Shown here piece after piece: positions 24,824 to 35,720 of a stretch of 64,000 bases of DNA. The DNA is from Allobacillus saliphilus. Lineage in GTDB: Bacteria; Bacillota; Bacilli; Bacillales; Alkalibacillaceae. How positions within the stretch are numbered: the stretch's first letter is position 1; each line of letters begins with the position of its first letter. Under the pieces are notes generated by a model. That model was not told where the DNA came from. It did not search any database and saw only the letters and a list, made by a program, of their open reading frames with translations. The position numbers were made by a program, and so were the translations under genes. The DNA lies in the NCBI RefSeq assembly GCF_018138385.1, contig NZ_JAGSIE010000009.1:62001-126000 (forward strand). The letters run 5' to 3'.

Positions 24824-27505
24824 TCATTTGTTATTGTCTTTATCATATGAGAGCCATTTTTTTGCATGGTCGATTATTTGTTGTGTATCTTCATAAAATA
24901 CAGATGTTTCACCGAGTGATTGAATAAATTGTTTTCCATAACGTTTACTCATAACACGTTTATCTAAAATAATCATTAATCCTCGATCTCCAGAATGGCG
25001 GATTAATCGGCCGAAAGCTTGTCGAAATCTGGTGATTGCTAATGGTAATGCCAATTGCTCAAAAGGGTTTTCTTTTTGTTGTTTCATTAGATTCCATTTT
25101 GCCTGATAAACCGGATGATTAGGCGACTCAAATGGAAGCCGGGCGATACAAATGATTTTTTCGGTATCATTTAAAAGATCTACCCCTTCCCAAAAAGAAT
25201 TCGTCCCTAACAATATACCGTCATCTGTTTCTTCAAATAGTTTTTTCAATTTATCTCTACTGCTGGATTGAATCCCTTGTGCAAGAATTGACACTGTCCG
25301 AGACGTTGGTTGTAAACGTTCATACGTGTCTTTTAATAATTGATAAGACGTAAATAACACGAGCATCTTTTTATTCGTTTGTGCATGAAAGCGGTCGACA
25401 AATGAAGCGACATGCTGAGCATAAGTTTTTGCACTCACATCTGTTATATTCGGGAAATCTGCTGGAATTAACACTTCTGTACGATTCACATATGCGCTTG
25501 GTAATGCATAAATAGATGTTGGTGTCTCTTCTGATAAACCGATCTGTGCTAAGAAATGTTGGAATGAATTTTTTAATTGTAAAGTAGAACTCATAAAAAC
25601 AATACTATTCGTGTATTGTCCATACCAACTACTTAACTGTTCACTCAAATCGATTTGCTCAATATTTAATGACGCTGCATTTTTCGCACCTTGTTGATCA
25701 ATTTCAATCCAACGTACCATTTTCTTTTCTTGTTGGAAAAATGTCGTTAAGAATTCGATGATTTCCTCTAACTGGCGATTCGCTTTCGTTTGAATCGACC
25801 GTTCAAGGTCTGTTTTTAAATATTTTTTTAAGATTGAATTTCTTAACTGATCACAGCTTAACAAAAATTGATTCAATTGTTCGCGAATCTCACCGCTAAA
25901 AATCATTTCCAAAGCCTCTTCGTCAACCGATAGTTGTATCTTACCCGTATCAGACACAGGGTCCTTTGGTGAATGAAGAAAGTCTACCGCTTGATAAATT
26001 AATCTGAAGAAAGAGTCTGCATTTATCCTTGCAGTTTCAATGACTTCGCTCATACCAATACGAGCGAGAGACTGAAACAATTGCAATGTAGATATATAAT
26101 CAATTTGATTCGACAGTTGATTCCTTGTGACATTTTCAAAATGATGAGCTTCATCGACGATAATCTGCCTGCTCGGTGGAATAGCTTTCCTTCCTTTTTT
26201 AAAGTCAGCGGTTAAAAATGCATGGTTTACAATAACAATCGCTGCTTTTTTTGCTCTTTCTTTAGCGAAAAAGAAATAGGAAGATCTGTCCGTAGGTTCA
26301 TCATCATGATCACAAGAAATCAATTTCCAAATATCCTGACCTCTAGATGGAAGTTGGAGCTCTTCTACATCTCCTGTCTCCGTCTCTGTTAACCAAACGA
26401 GAATGATTGCAAGTGATAGTGTAATATCAAAATTGGAAGAGTCTTTAATGGAACGGTCGTAAAATGCCTTAAATCGCCGCACGTGTAAATAATTACTCGG
26501 ACTCTTTAACAAAGCAAGACTTCCAGCTGGGAACAAGTTCGGGTAACGTTCGCTATAGCGGAAAATTTGTTTCTGTAATTGTAGAGTGTATGTACTGATA
26601 AGTGTACGAACATCATATTTACGGCTATATGCATAAGCCGCTAATAAATAAGCTAATGTTTTACCTAGTCCTGACGGCGCTTCGATGACTCGGTGTTGTT
26701 TATCTTGAAAGGCGCTATAAATTTCTTTTGCAATTTCTTGCTGACCTTCACGATTCTCCAGTAAAGGTTCTGACAATGTTTCGTTTAAATAATCATTGAA
26801 ATCATCAAAATTTGCGTTATTACTGACGTCAATCTCGCGTATTTGTTTAATCGCTAAGCCGTATTGGTAATCAAGTGCATAATTTGAGTCACTGCGTTGC
26901 CTTTTTTCAGCGATCAAATCATCGAAGAAAAACTCTGTATCTGTTTGGAAATTACTAATTAACGGTTTCAACTGAAGCAATGTTTCTAGTGGGAGCCCAT
27001 TCATTTTTTGAATGATTTCCAAAAAGATAAGAGCTGTTACATAGGCATCCGATAGCGCACGATGTGGCTTAAAATGCTTAATATTTAAATAATTGGTCAA
27101 ATCTTGAAGTCGATAACCAGGTGCTGAAGGAAAAAAAACACGTGACAATTCCACTGTATCGATTACTGCACATGCGATCGGAGAGTGTCCGGCCTTCACT
27201 AAACTTTGATTTAAAAATTCATAATCAAAGTGAACCGGGTGTGCGATAAAAAAGCAGTCATCAAAGAAAGGTAAAATTTTTGGAATTACTTCTTTGAAAG
27301 TCGGTGCATCGACTAAGTCGCTTTCGCTAATTCCTGTCAATTGTGAAACAAATGGAGGTATTGATCCATTCGGTTTAATATTTGATTCATATTCATCTAT
27401 GATTTTGCCGTCTTCAATGACTACAATGCCAATTTCGATAATTTCGTCTCCGTTTTTAACTGAGTTTCCTGTCGTCTCTAAATCGACCGATACAAATCGA
27501 GCCAT
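24824..27505 (-). CDS. dinG: DinG-family ATPase with N-terminal 3'-5' exonuclease domain
   Basis: 893 residues from the ATG at 27505 (GGAGGAG upstream). A DEDDh exonuclease of the DnaQ type (about 1-165) shows VSVDLETTG, HPVHFDYEF and HRALSDAYV. A superfamily 2 helicase-like part follows: Walker A APSGLGKTLAYL, VDEAHHFENV, and motif VI FRQAFGRLIRHSGDRG. The four-Cys iron-sulfur region of E. coli DinG is not seen; between Walker A and DEAH only one isolated Cys appears (LISCDHD). Gram-positive forms of this layout (S. aureus) act as exonucleases. It is 64 bases downstream of panD. Confidence 0.94.
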   Translation of the reverse strand: MARFVSVDLETTGNSVKNGDEIIEIGIVVIEDGKIIDEYESNIKPNGSIPPFVSQLTGISESDLVDAPTFKEVIPKILPFFDDCFFIAHPVHFDYEFLNQSLVKAGHSPIACAVIDTVELSRVFFPSAPGYRLQDLTNYLNIKHFKPHRALSDAYVTALIFLEIIQKMNGLPLETLLQLKPLISNFQTDTEFFFDDLIAEKRQRSDSNYALDYQYGLAIKQIREIDVSNNANFDDFNDYLNETLSEPLLENREGQQEIAKEIYSAFQDKQHRVIEAPSGLGKTLAYLLAAYAYSRKYDVRTLISTYTLQLQKQIFRYSERYPNLFPAGSLALLKSPSNYLHVRRFKAFYDRSIKDSSNFDITLSLAIILVWLTETETGDVEELQLPSRGQDIWKLISCDHDDEPTDRSSYFFFAKERAKKAAIVIVNHAFLTADFKKGRKAIPPSRQIIVDEAHHFENVTRNQLSNQIDYISTLQLFQSLARIGMSEVIETARINADSFFRLIYQAVDFLHSPKDPVSDTGKIQLSVDEEALEMIFSGEIREQLNQFLLSCDQLRNSILKKYLKTDLERSIQTKANRQLEEIIEFLTTFFQQEKKMVRWIEIDQQGAKNAASLNIEQIDLSEQLSSWYGQYTNSIVFMSSTLQLKNSFQHFLAQIGLSEETPTSIYALPSAYVNRTEVLIPADFPNITDVSAKTYAQHVASFVDRFHAQTNKKMLVLFTSYQLLKDTYERLQPTSRTVSILAQGIQSSSRDKLKKLFEETDDGILLGTNSFWEGVDLLNDTEKIICIARLPFESPNHPVYQAKWNLMKQQKENPFEQLALPLAITRFRQAFGRLIRHSGDRGLMIILDKRVMSKRYGKQFIQSLGETSVFYEDTQQIIDHAKKWLSYDKDNNK

Positions 27506-27568
27506 ATTTCTCCTCCTCTCCACCATAAATGTTTGGATGACAAAACAAACTCCCACTTGAAATGGGAG

Positions 27569-27952
27569 TTATAAAATCGTTAATGGTGGTTCCTCTTCAA
27601 GCTGCTGTTCAATTTGGTTTTTTTCGTTCAAAATAGCGATTGAAGGGCGGTGTTCGCCTAATTCTTTTTCATCAACTTGAACATAAGAAATAATAATGAT
27701 TTGGTCCCCTGGTTGAAATTTACGCGCCGCTGCTCCGTTCAAACAGATTACACCGCTGTCTGGTTCACCGGAAATCACATAGGTTTCAATCCGTTCTCCA
27801 TTATTATTATTGACAACTTGCACCTTTTCATGAGGCAAGATGCCTACCCTTTTCAATAATGTCGAATCGATTGTTATGCTTCCGACATAGTTTAAGTTCG
27901 CTTCAGTCACTGTTGCTCTATGAATTTTTGCATTCATCATGGTACGGATCAT
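27569..27952 (-). CDS. panD: Aspartate 1-decarboxylase
   Basis: Makes beta-alanine for pantothenate. 127 residues. The self-cleavage site that yields the pyruvoyl group is YVGSITID (Gly-Ser), with the catalytic Lys in [13 protein letters not shown] and the NGAAAR motif conserved. The first ATG gives [15 protein letters not shown]. It follows panC by two bases in the panB-panC-panD operon. Confidence 0.97.
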   Translation of the reverse strand: MIRTMMNAKIHRATVTEANLNYVGSITIDSTLLKRVGILPHEKVQVVNNNNGERIETYVISGEPDSGVICLNGAAARKFQPGDQIIIISYVQVDEKELGEHRPSIAILNEKNQIEQQLEEEPPLTIL

Positions 27953-27954
27953 GA

Positions 27955-28833
27955 TTACTCGTCACCTCTGTAAATTTCTTCACCTGATTGATTAAGAATA
28001 AGATTATCAATTAATCGGGCTTCTTTATAATGCACTGCAATTGCGATAATGATTGAATCACTTTCTTTTATTAAAGGTCGTAAATCCGGGTAAGTCAAAC
28101 AGTTGACATAATCAATTTCACCACTGATCCTCTTTTGTAATGCATATTTTACATGGTCAATAACTTGATCACGTGACCAGTTTTCATTCGACTGAATATA
28201 CTGTTGACCAGCTTTCAATGCCCGATAAATATTTGGAGCTTCCTCGCGCTCGGCAGGAGATAGTCTAACATTTCGACTACTCATAGCTAATCCATCTGGT
28301 TCACGTTCAGTTGGAACAGGAACAAGTGTAATATTGAAATTTAAATCCTTAATTAATGCATCGACGACAGCCACTTGTTGTGCGTCTTTTAATCCAAAGT
28401 AAGTTTTGGTCGGTTGAATAATTAAAAATAATTTAGAAAGAACCTTGAGAACACCTTCAAAATGACCCGGTCTACTCGCCCCACAAAGAACATTCTGTCT
28501 AGTGAGAAGACTCATCTGAATAATACTTTGTGATGGGTACATCTCTTCGACATCCGGGTGAAAAACGATATCCACACCTGCTGCTTCCAAAAGTTTAGCG
28601 TCTCGTTCTAAGTCTCTTGGATAAGACGTTAAATCACTCGTTTGATTAAATTGTAACGGATTTACGAAAATACTAACGACAACGAAGTCATTTTCTTTTC
28701 GTGCGTTTTTCACTAACTGTAAGTGACCTTCGTGTAAATAACCCATTGTAGCCACAAAGCCGATTGAATGACCATTTTGATTAAGTTCTTTCGATTTCTC
28801 TCTCATTTGTTTGATGGTTTTTATATGTATCAT
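27955..28833 (-). CDS. panC: Pantothenate synthetase (pantoate-beta-alanine ligase)
   Basis: Condenses pantoate and beta-alanine with ATP. 292 residues. The HIGH-like motif is [12 protein letters not shown]; further conserved pieces are [23 protein letters not shown] and MSSRNVRLS. It overlaps panB by four bases (ATGA), so translation is coupled. Confidence 0.97.
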   Translation of the reverse strand: MIHIKTIKQMREKSKELNQNGHSIGFVATMGYLHEGHLQLVKNARKENDFVVVSIFVNPLQFNQTSDLTSYPRDLERDAKLLEAAGVDIVFHPDVEEMYPSQSIIQMSLLTRQNVLCGASRPGHFEGVLKVLSKLFLIIQPTKTYFGLKDAQQVAVVDALIKDLNFNITLVPVPTEREPDGLAMSSRNVRLSPAEREEAPNIYRALKAGQQYIQSNENWSRDQVIDHVKYALQKRISGEIDYVNCLTYPDLRPLIKESDSIIIAIAVHYKEARLIDNLILNQSGEEIYRGDE

Positions 28834-29666
28834 TTTTCTCCACCATATAACCCATCAAGCACATCATCGTTAATAGCATACGTATGCTCGTCTGATGGAA
28901 AATCAGTTGCTTTTACTTCACTTATGTAGGTTCTAATTGCATGATCGATACTCTCGTTTAAATTAGCTTGTGGTTTAACAAACTTTGCAAGACGCTCCAC
29001 ACCATATTGCAATAAATCATGGTAGACAAGTACTTGGCCATCTGTTCCACTTCCAGCACCAATACCGATTGTCGGAACGTTCGAGTTTTCAGTTATAAGT
29101 GTCGCAAGCTTTGCAGGCACACATTCAAGGACGATTGAAATGACCCCCGCTTCGTTTAATACATCGGCATTTTCAATTAATCGTCTTGCTTCTTCAGTTG
29201 TTTTACCTTGAACGCGATAGCCACCTAGGACTTGGAATGTTTGTGGTGTTAAGCCGATATGTCCAACAACCGGAATCCCAGCTTGTGTCAGCTTACGAAT
29301 TAAAGGGGCGAGCTCTTGCCCACCTTCGAGTTTTACTGCATCTGCTCCAGTTTCTTGAACGATTCGAGCCGCATTTCTCATCGCTTCCGCTTCAGAGACA
29401 TGAAAAGACATAAAAGGTAAATCAACGACGGTAAACGTATTAGGTGCCCCGCGTTTGACTGCTTTTCCATGATGAATCATATCATCGACTGTCACTGGAA
29501 TCGTTGAGTCATAGCCAAGAACAACCATTCCCAATGAATCTCCAACTAAAATCATATCGACACCTGCATTTTCTGCTGTTTTGGCAGATGGATAATCATA
29601 AGCTGTTAACATTGTAATTTTCTCATTTTCCTGTTTCATTTTTTCAAAGGTCCGTCTTGTTTTCAT
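28830..29666 (-). CDS. panB: 3-methyl-2-oxobutanoate hydroxymethyltransferase
   Basis: First committed pantothenate enzyme; adds a hydroxymethyl group from methylene-THF to ketoisovalerate. 278 residues from the ATG at 29666 (AAAGGGGGC upstream); a TTG seven codons earlier is unlikely. Conserved pieces are [36 protein letters not shown] and [14 protein letters not shown] (catalytic Glu in LECVP). It heads panB-panC-panD, just downstream of birA. Confidence 0.97.
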   Translation of the reverse strand: MKTRRTFEKMKQENEKITMLTAYDYPSAKTAENAGVDMILVGDSLGMVVLGYDSTIPVTVDDMIHHGKAVKRGAPNTFTVVDLPFMSFHVSEAEAMRNAARIVQETGADAVKLEGGQELAPLIRKLTQAGIPVVGHIGLTPQTFQVLGGYRVQGKTTEEARRLIENADVLNEAGVISIVLECVPAKLATLITENSNVPTIGIGAGSGTDGQVLVYHDLLQYGVERLAKFVKPQANLNESIDHAIRTYISEVKATDFPSDEHTYAINDDVLDGLYGGEK

Positions 29667-29680
29667 AAGTAAAGCCCCCT

Positions 29681-30652
29681 TTACCAATAAATTTCTGCTG
29701 AATACAAGGCTGTTTGTTTCCCTAATTCATCTTCAATAAGTAGTGCTCCATCATGTTGAATCCCAACAAACTTTGCTTGAAACGTTTCTTTTGTTTTAAT
29801 TGTTAACCACTCATTTAATCGATAAGCGTGTTGTTCCCACTCTTTCTTGATCGGTTCAAATCCTTCTTGTATAAATGTATCATACTTTTCTTCTAGACGT
29901 TGTGCAACTTCATGGAAAACCTGAGTTAAATCATATGACTTTCCAGTTTCAATTTTTAAAGAAGTTACTTTCTCTCTTAGTTCTTCAGGAAATTGATCTT
30001 GATCTTGATTAATATTCATTCCGATTCCAAGTAATATGTACTCTATTTGATCTTGTTCAGCTTGCATTTCGGTCAGAATACCCGTTAATTTAAGTCGTCT
30101 CGAGAAAACATCATTCGGCCACTTAATTTTCACTTCCAGACCTAATTGACGAAACGTTTCAACTAACGCAACAGCTGCAACCAAGGTTAATTGTGTAGCA
30201 TCTTTCGGTTCCAGAGAAGTTGGGCGTAAAATGACAGTAAACCATAATCCGTGCTTATCTTCAGAGTGCCATAACCTTTTCAGCCTACCACGACCCTTTG
30301 TTTGATGGTCGGCGATAATGACGGTTCCGTGTGGTGCGTCCTGTCTTGCTAGATCATGACCCAAAAATTGGGTTGAATCAATTGATTTACGGTGGATTAG
30401 ATTCTTACCAAGCCAATTTGTTGATAGCCCCCACTGTAATGAAGACGCTGATAATACATCAGGTACTCCAACAATACGATACCCTTTGTTCCGTACAGCT
30501 TCAATTTGATAGCCGTCTTTCTTCAATTCATTCATGTGCTTCCATATCGCTGACCTAGATATACCGAGTTGCTCAGACAATCGTTCACCTGATATATATT
30601 GATCAGAATGATTTGAAAGCAACTCAATTAGTCTTGTTCGGTTTGATTCCAT
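29681..30652 (-). CDS. birA: Bifunctional biotin-protein ligase and repressor BirA
   Basis: 323 residues: an N-terminal winged HTH (about 1-65, [19 protein letters not shown]), the ligase domain with [11 protein letters not shown] (biotinyl-AMP loop), LKIKWPNDV and the GIGMNIN motif, then an SH3-like C-terminus. It biotinylates acyl carrier subunits and can repress biotin genes. It overlaps the end of cca by 25 bases in another frame and precedes panB. Confidence 0.95.
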   Translation of the reverse strand: MESNRTRLIELLSNHSDQYISGERLSEQLGISRSAIWKHMNELKKDGYQIEAVRNKGYRIVGVPDVLSASSLQWGLSTNWLGKNLIHRKSIDSTQFLGHDLARQDAPHGTVIIADHQTKGRGRLKRLWHSEDKHGLWFTVILRPTSLEPKDATQLTLVAAVALVETFRQLGLEVKIKWPNDVFSRRLKLTGILTEMQAEQDQIEYILLGIGMNINQDQDQFPEELREKVTSLKIETGKSYDLTQVFHEVAQRLEEKYDTFIQEGFEPIKKEWEQHAYRLNEWLTIKTKETFQAKFVGIQHDGALLIEDELGKQTALYSAEIYW

Positions 30653-31833
30653 GCTTTCACTTGCCTTTCGATTTCATCTTTTTGATTCGGCAACTTACCA
30701 CGGAGCACTTGATATTCCAACTCACTGAGATATTCGCTAATCCATCTTCCTTTTTTTCTCTCTGGGCATATACGAATTAAATCAGACCCGTTGATTGCCA
30801 AGTCGCTTTTTTGCTTAATAGGCAACTGTTCGAACATTGAATAAAGTTCACTTACATCGTATGACTTACCTTCAACTAAGTGAATGAAGTCGTTCCATGA
30901 TGCAATATGTTCATCCGTTAACTTATACAATAGGTTATTCGTTAGTCCCTTTGTTTGATGTTGAGCAAAAGCTTCGTGAATAATAGTTGCTTTTCGTTTG
31001 ACCGCATTAGAGAGTTTATACGCATTACACCAAGCAGATATGGCTATCGACGGCTCTATAAAATGCAAATAAGCGATTAAGACGGCTTGATTGTCTATCG
31101 GTTCACGAAGTTGTTCATAAATTTCCAAGAAAACATTTTCATGCTCTTGAAAGACAGGTAGCTGTTGGTAAAGTTTGGTTTCTTTTAAATATTCCAATGC
31201 TTTTCCAACACCGATTCCACCGAACATCTTCGTCAATTCCACTGTAATTCGTTCTACGGAGATTGCGTCTAATAACGAGCGGTTTTCTTTTATAGCCATA
31301 ACTACTTCGTCATCAATGAAGAAATCCAATTGACTGGAAAATCGAACGGCGCGTAACATCCGAAGTGCATCTTCGTTAAATCGATCTTGTGCATGTCTAA
31401 CGGTCTGGATGCGTTTTAATTTTAGATCTTGTTGACCATTAAATGGATCGATAATGTTACCATCTAGACCCATAGCCATAGCATTAATCGTAAAATCTCT
31501 TCGACTTAAGTCTTCTTCAATGCTATCTACAAAAAATACACGGTCTGGTCGGCGGTGGTCTTTATATTCTCCTTCTGTTCGATAAGTAGTTACTTCATAT
31601 GATTCATTATTTAATAGAACCAATATAGTCCCATGATCAATACCAACAGGTACGGTTCTGTTAAATAATTGTTGAACAGTGTATGGATCTGCGTCTGTTG
31701 CTAGGTCAATATCACCGATTGGTCGATCTAATTGATAATCACGTACGGATCCACCTACGAAAAAACACTCATAACCGCTCTTGTTGAGTGTGTGTATAAT
31801 GGGTGCCGCTTGATCGAATGGTTTACCAACCAT
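30628..31833 (-). CDS. cca: CCA-adding tRNA nucleotidyltransferase
   Basis: Adds or repairs the 3'-CCA of tRNA. 401 residues, class II. The nucleotidyltransferase head shows FFVGGSVRDYQLDRPIGDIDLATDA with the two metal-binding Asp (split here: GGSVRDY, GDIDLAT), then RRDFTINAMA and the NTP-selecting ERITVEL helix (SVERITVELTKM). The ATG at 31833 is used. It lies 16 bases after bshA. Confidence 0.95.
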   Translation of the reverse strand: MVGKPFDQAAPIIHTLNKSGYECFFVGGSVRDYQLDRPIGDIDLATDADPYTVQQLFNRTVPVGIDHGTILVLLNNESYEVTTYRTEGEYKDHRRPDRVFFVDSIEEDLSRRDFTINAMAMGLDGNIIDPFNGQQDLKLKRIQTVRHAQDRFNEDALRMLRAVRFSSQLDFFIDDEVVMAIKENRSLLDAISVERITVELTKMFGGIGVGKALEYLKETKLYQQLPVFQEHENVFLEIYEQLREPIDNQAVLIAYLHFIEPSIAISAWCNAYKLSNAVKRKATIIHEAFAQHQTKGLTNNLLYKLTDEHIASWNDFIHLVEGKSYDVSELYSMFEQLPIKQKSDLAINGSDLIRICPERKKGRWISEYLSELEYQVLRGKLPNQKDEIERQVKAWNQTEQD

Positions 31834-31848
31834 AGAATCTACCGCCTT

Positions 31849-32973
31849 CTATACTTCGTAATAAAGATTTTCATAGCGCTTAATGATTTGTTCAGCATCA
31901 AAGTACTCTCTCACTCTTTCTTTGGAAAGGATGGACTGTCGTTTCCATTCGGACTCTTTGGATAAAAGATGGATAGCTCTATTGCTCATCCCTTCAATAT
32001 CGCCAACTTCACAAATATAGCCTGTTTCGCCGTCTTTTATCACTTCAGGAATCCCGCCCGTATTCGAACCAATTGACGGCACTCCAGCTACCATAGCTTC
32101 CAAAAGCACTAACCCGAAGCTTTCTTTTTCAGAGACTAACAGGTTTAAATCACTAATTGCGAACAAGTCATGTATATTGTCTTGCCTACCCATAAAAATG
32201 ACTTTTTCTTGTAATCCTAGACTTTGAACGAGTTGATAAGCATCACCATATTCAGGGCCATCGCCTATTAAAAGAAGTTTTGTGTTTACTGTTTGTTGAA
32301 CTCGATGAAAAACATGAATGACATCTTGAACTCTTTTCACTTTGCGAAAGTTGGAAATATGAATCATTACTTTTTCAGCTGGCTGAATGGATAATTTTCT
32401 TTTTAATTCTTTCTTATCAGTTGGTTCGTCTATTTTATCAGATTCAATAAAGTTATGAACGACTTCAATGTCTTTTTGTATATTTAGTAATTCTTTCGTT
32501 TGGTCCCTTAAACTATAGGAAACAGCCGTGACAGCATCCGACTCTTCAATGCCGAAACGAATTAAATTCGTTAGACTTGGATCAATACCAAGTACCGTAA
32601 TATCTGTTCCATGCAAGGTTGTAATGACACGCACATCTTTTTTCGCCATTTGTTTAGCTAAGAGAGCGCATATTGCATGTGGCATCGCATAATGAGCATG
32701 AATAATATCCAATTGTTCACGATCGATAACCTCGGCTATTTTACTCGCCAAAGATAAATCATAAGGCGGGTGTTTGAATACTGGATAATTTGCAATTTCA
32801 ACTTCATGGAAGAAGATATTAGGGTCTAGCCGTTTTAAACGAAATGGCATGGTTTGTGAAATGAAATGAATCTCATAATCCCGGTCTGATAAATGCATAC
32901 CTAATTCGGTTGCTACCACCCCAGATCCCCCGACTGTTGGATAACAAACGATACCTATTTTTTTATTCATCAT
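31849..32973 (-). CDS. bshA: N-acetyl-alpha-D-glucosaminyl L-malate synthase
   Basis: A GT4 glycosyltransferase catalysing the first step of bacillithiol synthesis. 374 residues. Typical pieces: [40 protein letters not shown] and the C-terminal [19 protein letters not shown] (E-x7-E motif). Two adjacent ATGs (32973, 32970) fit the conserved start, but the nearest GGAG is rather far upstream; coupling with the overlapping mgsA end may help initiation. The deacetylase bshB1, which lies here in B. subtilis, is absent. Confidence 0.95.
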   Translation of the reverse strand: MMNKKIGIVCYPTVGGSGVVATELGMHLSDRDYEIHFISQTMPFRLKRLDPNIFFHEVEIANYPVFKHPPYDLSLASKIAEVIDREQLDIIHAHYAMPHAICALLAKQMAKKDVRVITTLHGTDITVLGIDPSLTNLIRFGIEESDAVTAVSYSLRDQTKELLNIQKDIEVVHNFIESDKIDEPTDKKELKRKLSIQPAEKVMIHISNFRKVKRVQDVIHVFHRVQQTVNTKLLLIGDGPEYGDAYQLVQSLGLQEKVIFMGRQDNIHDLFAISDLNLLVSEKESFGLVLLEAMVAGVPSIGSNTGGIPEVIKDGETGYICEVGDIEGMSNRAIHLLSKESEWKRQSILSKERVREYFDAEQIIKRYENLYYEV

Positions 32974-33379
32974 ATAAGGATGTTGACTCCTTGACCATTC
33001 TCCAATCAAGCCATCCGCTTTGAATCCCGCGAATCATTATCTCAGCTGATGCTTCATTGGTAGCGAGAGGGATTCGATATACATCACATAACCTTAGTAA
33101 TGCAGTGACATCTGGTTCATGTGGTTGAGCTGTCAATGGGTCTCTAAAGAAAACAACCAAATCTAAATCATTAGCTGCGATTTTAGCACCGATTTGCTGG
33201 TCGCCACCTAATGGACCTGATTGAAATCGATGAACATCCAACCCAATCTCTTCTTGAATCATTTTTCCTGTAGTACCTGTTGCAAATAATTCGTAATCAT
33301 TAAAAATATCTTTGTAAGCTGTGACGAAATTGAGTAAATTCCTTTTTCTCTTGTCATGTGCAATTAATGCAATTTTCAT
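32963..33379 (-). CDS. mgsA: Methylglyoxal synthase
   Basis: Converts dihydroxyacetone phosphate to methylglyoxal, an overflow route. 138 residues. Key residues are visible in [28 protein letters not shown] and [14 protein letters not shown] (catalytic Asp). It is 11 bases downstream of dapB and overlaps the bshA start. Bacillithiol helps detoxify methylglyoxal, so the mgsA-bshA adjacency makes sense. Confidence 0.96.
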   Translation of the reverse strand: MKIALIAHDKRKRNLLNFVTAYKDIFNDYELFATGTTGKMIQEEIGLDVHRFQSGPLGGDQQIGAKIAANDLDLVVFFRDPLTAQPHEPDVTALLRLCDVYRIPLATNEASAEIMIRGIQSGWLDWRMVKESTSLYDE

Positions 33380-33390
33380 TATTTCACAAC

Positions 33391-34194
33391 CTATTCCATT
33401 AAGTTTTCAAGTCCATAAACGAAATCTTCACGGTTCATAACTTCATTAACTGCAAACTCAACACCGCTCATAAATGAAGCTCGATCTGCTGAATTGTGGT
33501 TAATCGTTAATGTTTGTCCACTCATCCCAAACACAACCTCTTGCTGGGCGATAAATCCTGGGAGTCGCATGCTGTGAATTTTCATTCCGTCTATGTCTGC
33601 CCCTCTGGCCCCTTTAATCGTTTCTATTTCCTCTGGATGCCCTTGCTTATGCTTTTCTCTTACTTCTTGAATCAGCTGAGCTGTTTTGACTGCTGTTCCC
33701 GAAGGTGCATCCAACTTGTTGTCATGGTGTTTCTCGATGATTTCAACATCTGGAAAATATTTAGCAGCCTCTTTTGCAAAGCGCATCATTAAAATGGCAC
33801 CAATCGCGAAATTCGGTGCGATAACAATGCCTGTTGCATTCGATGTACTTAATTCCTCAAGTTCTTGCAATTGATCACTTGAAAACCCAGACGTCCCGAC
33901 AACCGGTCGTACATGGTGAATCAGAGCTTGCTTCGCATGATGATAACCAGCATGGGGATTCGTCAGTTCAATTAAAACATCTGCGTTCACTTGATCGAAT
34001 GCTTCTGTCGCGTCTGTGAATATGGGTGCATCAAATGCAGGCATGCCTTCCAGATCGCGTAATTTCATTCCATTGTTTTTTCGGTCGATACAACCAACTA
34101 GGTGAAAATGCTCTGTGCGTTCAATTAACGATATAGCTTCTCGGCCCATTTTACCGCGAGGGCCGGCAACGACCATATTAATAGTTTTATTCAT
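33391..34194 (-). CDS. dapB: 4-hydroxy-tetrahydrodipicolinate reductase
   Basis: A lysine/diaminopimelate pathway enzyme. 267 residues. The cofactor loop is [13 protein letters not shown]; the active site [15 protein letters not shown] holds the catalytic His-Lys pair. It overlaps the end of ypjD by eight bases. Its product also leads to dipicolinate for spores. Confidence 0.96.
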   Translation of the reverse strand: MNKTINMVVAGPRGKMGREAISLIERTEHFHLVGCIDRKNNGMKLRDLEGMPAFDAPIFTDATEAFDQVNADVLIELTNPHAGYHHAKQALIHHVRPVVGTSGFSSDQLQELEELSTSNATGIVIAPNFAIGAILMMRFAKEAAKYFPDVEIIEKHHDNKLDAPSGTAVKTAQLIQEVREKHKQGHPEEIETIKGARGADIDGMKIHSMRLPGFIAQQEVVFGMSGQTLTINHNSADRASFMSGVEFAVNEVMNREDFVYGLENLME

Positions 34195-34531
34195 GTTGAT
34201 TCTCCTTCTTCGTCCAACGGTTTTGATCTCTATGTTCTATTTTTGACATGCTTCGATCGAATGCTTCATCAAGCTCAATGCCAAGTGAATTCGCTAATGT
34301 CACCAACACAAAATAAACATCACCTAGCTCATCTTCAATCGACTTTTCTATTTCTGTAGATTTTTTCGGTTTTTCTCCATAATAATGATTAATCTCTCTG
34401 GCAAGCTCACCCATCTCTTCAGTAAAACGGGCCATCATAGAAAGTGGAGAAAAATAACCCTCTTCAAATTGACGGATAAACCGATCAACACGGTCTTGTG
34501 TTTCTTTTAATGTCACTGATTGTTTTTCCAC
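34187..34531 (-). CDS. ypjD: MazG-like nucleotide pyrophosphohydrolase YpjD
   Basis: 114 residues of the MazG/all-alpha NTP-pyrophosphatase fold. Metal-binding motif ExxE...ExxD: RFTEEMGELAREI and IEDELGDVYFVL. It probably removes unwanted nucleotides; the substrate is unknown. It heads the ypjD-dapB-mgsA-bshA-cca transcript and diverges from ypjC. Confidence 0.92.
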   Translation of the reverse strand: MEKQSVTLKETQDRVDRFIRQFEEGYFSPLSMMARFTEEMGELAREINHYYGEKPKKSTEIEKSIEDELGDVYFVLVTLANSLGIELDEAFDRSMSKIEHRDQNRWTKKENQHE

Positions 34532-34610
34532 GATTTAACGTCTCCTTCATGAAAACATCTAATCATATGTTAGCTAAACAGACGAATTTTGACAAATCAT
34601 TAAACTTTGT

Positions 34611-34639
34611 TTGATGAATCTACTTTATTTGTCTATAAT
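34611..34639 (+). promoter_or_regulatory. Sigma-A promoter of ypjC
   Basis: TTGATG (34611-34616), a 17-base spacer and a consensus TATAAT (34634-34639), 28 bases before the ypjC ATG. Confidence 0.85.
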
Positions 34640-34667
34640 ATTCTGGAGATATGTTTGGGGTGGTTAA

Positions 34668-35537
34668 ATGAAAATACCGATTAAAATGAAGAATACATTA
34701 TTTATTATCATTGGTTCTGCAATCTTTTCATTTGGAGTCGTCAATTTCAACATGGCGAATAATTTAACAGAAGGTGGATTTACAGGAATCACACTTCTTT
34801 TATACTTTCTTTTTTCTTGGGATCCTGCAATTATGAACCTTGTTTTGAATATTCCGGTATTTATCGTAGGATGGCGTTTGTTAGGACTATCGACGTTTAT
34901 TTATACGGTAATTGGTACTGTTATGGTTTCTGTATTTCTATGGATTTTTCAAATCTTCCCGTACGGATTTTCCTTACAAAATGATATGACACTGGCGGCA
35001 TTGTTTGCTGGTTCCTTTATTGGTGTAGGATTAGGAATTATTTTTCGCTATGGAGGTACAACTGGTGGCGTTGATATTATAGCTCGGCTAGTTAATAAAT
35101 ATATTGGCTGGGGTATGGGACGAACAATGTTTTTATTCGATGCTGTTGTTATTGTAGCATCAGTAATTTTTTATCTGAATGAAATTGAAGGTATGTACAC
35201 GTTAGTTGCGGTATTTATCGCCGCTCGTGTCATCGATTTCATGGTCGATGGTGCTTATGCTGCAAGAGGTGCTTTGATTGTATCAGAGCACCAAGAAGCA
35301 ATTGCCAATAAAATATTGAAAGAAATGGATCGCGGTGTGACGCTGTTACATGGAAGTGGTAGTTACACAGGAGAAGATAAGAAAGTCATTTACTGTGTTG
35401 TCGGACGAAATGAAATTATACGATTGAAAAATTTGATTAACGAAGTTGACCCACATGCCTTCGTTTCCATGATGACCGTGCATGACGTTCTCGGCGAAGG
35501 ATTCACTTTGGATGAAAATAAAAATCCGATTGATTAA
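34668..35537 (+). CDS. ypjC: YitT family membrane protein YpjC
   Basis: 289 residues: five or six membrane segments (about 10-190, DUF161/YitT_membrane) with the conserved NLTEGGFTGITLLLY and GGTTGGVDIIARL, then a cytosolic DUF2179 domain (about 210-285, RGVTLLHGSGSYTGEDKKV). Function is unknown; YitT proteins are suspected transporters. It is transcribed alone between its own promoter and the terminator at 35549-35589. Confidence 0.92.
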   Translation: MKIPIKMKNTLFIIIGSAIFSFGVVNFNMANNLTEGGFTGITLLLYFLFSWDPAIMNLVLNIPVFIVGWRLLGLSTFIYTVIGTVMVSVFLWIFQIFPYGFSLQNDMTLAALFAGSFIGVGLGIIFRYGGTTGGVDIIARLVNKYIGWGMGRTMFLFDAVVIVASVIFYLNEIEGMYTLVAVFIAARVIDFMVDGAYAARGALIVSEHQEAIANKILKEMDRGVTLLHGSGSYTGEDKKVIYCVVGRNEIIRLKNLINEVDPHAFVSMMTVHDVLGEGFTLDENKNPID

Positions 35538-35548
35538 TTACTTCAGTG

Positions 35549-35589
35549 CCTGAATGAAAATGCGTAACGTATTTTTATTCAGGTTTTTT
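35549..35589 (+). terminator. Intrinsic terminator after ypjC
   Basis: CCTGAAT-gAAAAT / ATTTTT-ATTCAGG followed by six T residues. Confidence 0.85.
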
Positions 35590-35657
35590 ATTTGTAATCT
35601 GAGTTAGAACGAAAAGATAATAAAAGTTCTTTTCCGTATTTTTCACCCTATAAAATA

Positions 35658-35691
35658 ATGGCATACTAGAATATTATGCCTAGTATGCCAT
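35658..35691 (-). terminator. Perfect 12-bp inverted repeat, probable yugP terminator
   Basis: ATGGCATACTAG / CTAGTATGCCAT with a ten-base loop, 29 bases beyond the yugP stop. The minus-strand continuation ATTATTTTAT is T-rich but not a clean U tract, so an operator-like role cannot be excluded. Confidence 0.55.
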
Positions 35692-35720
35692 GTGTGTCAT
35701 TATTTATCTTTATCAGAGAA

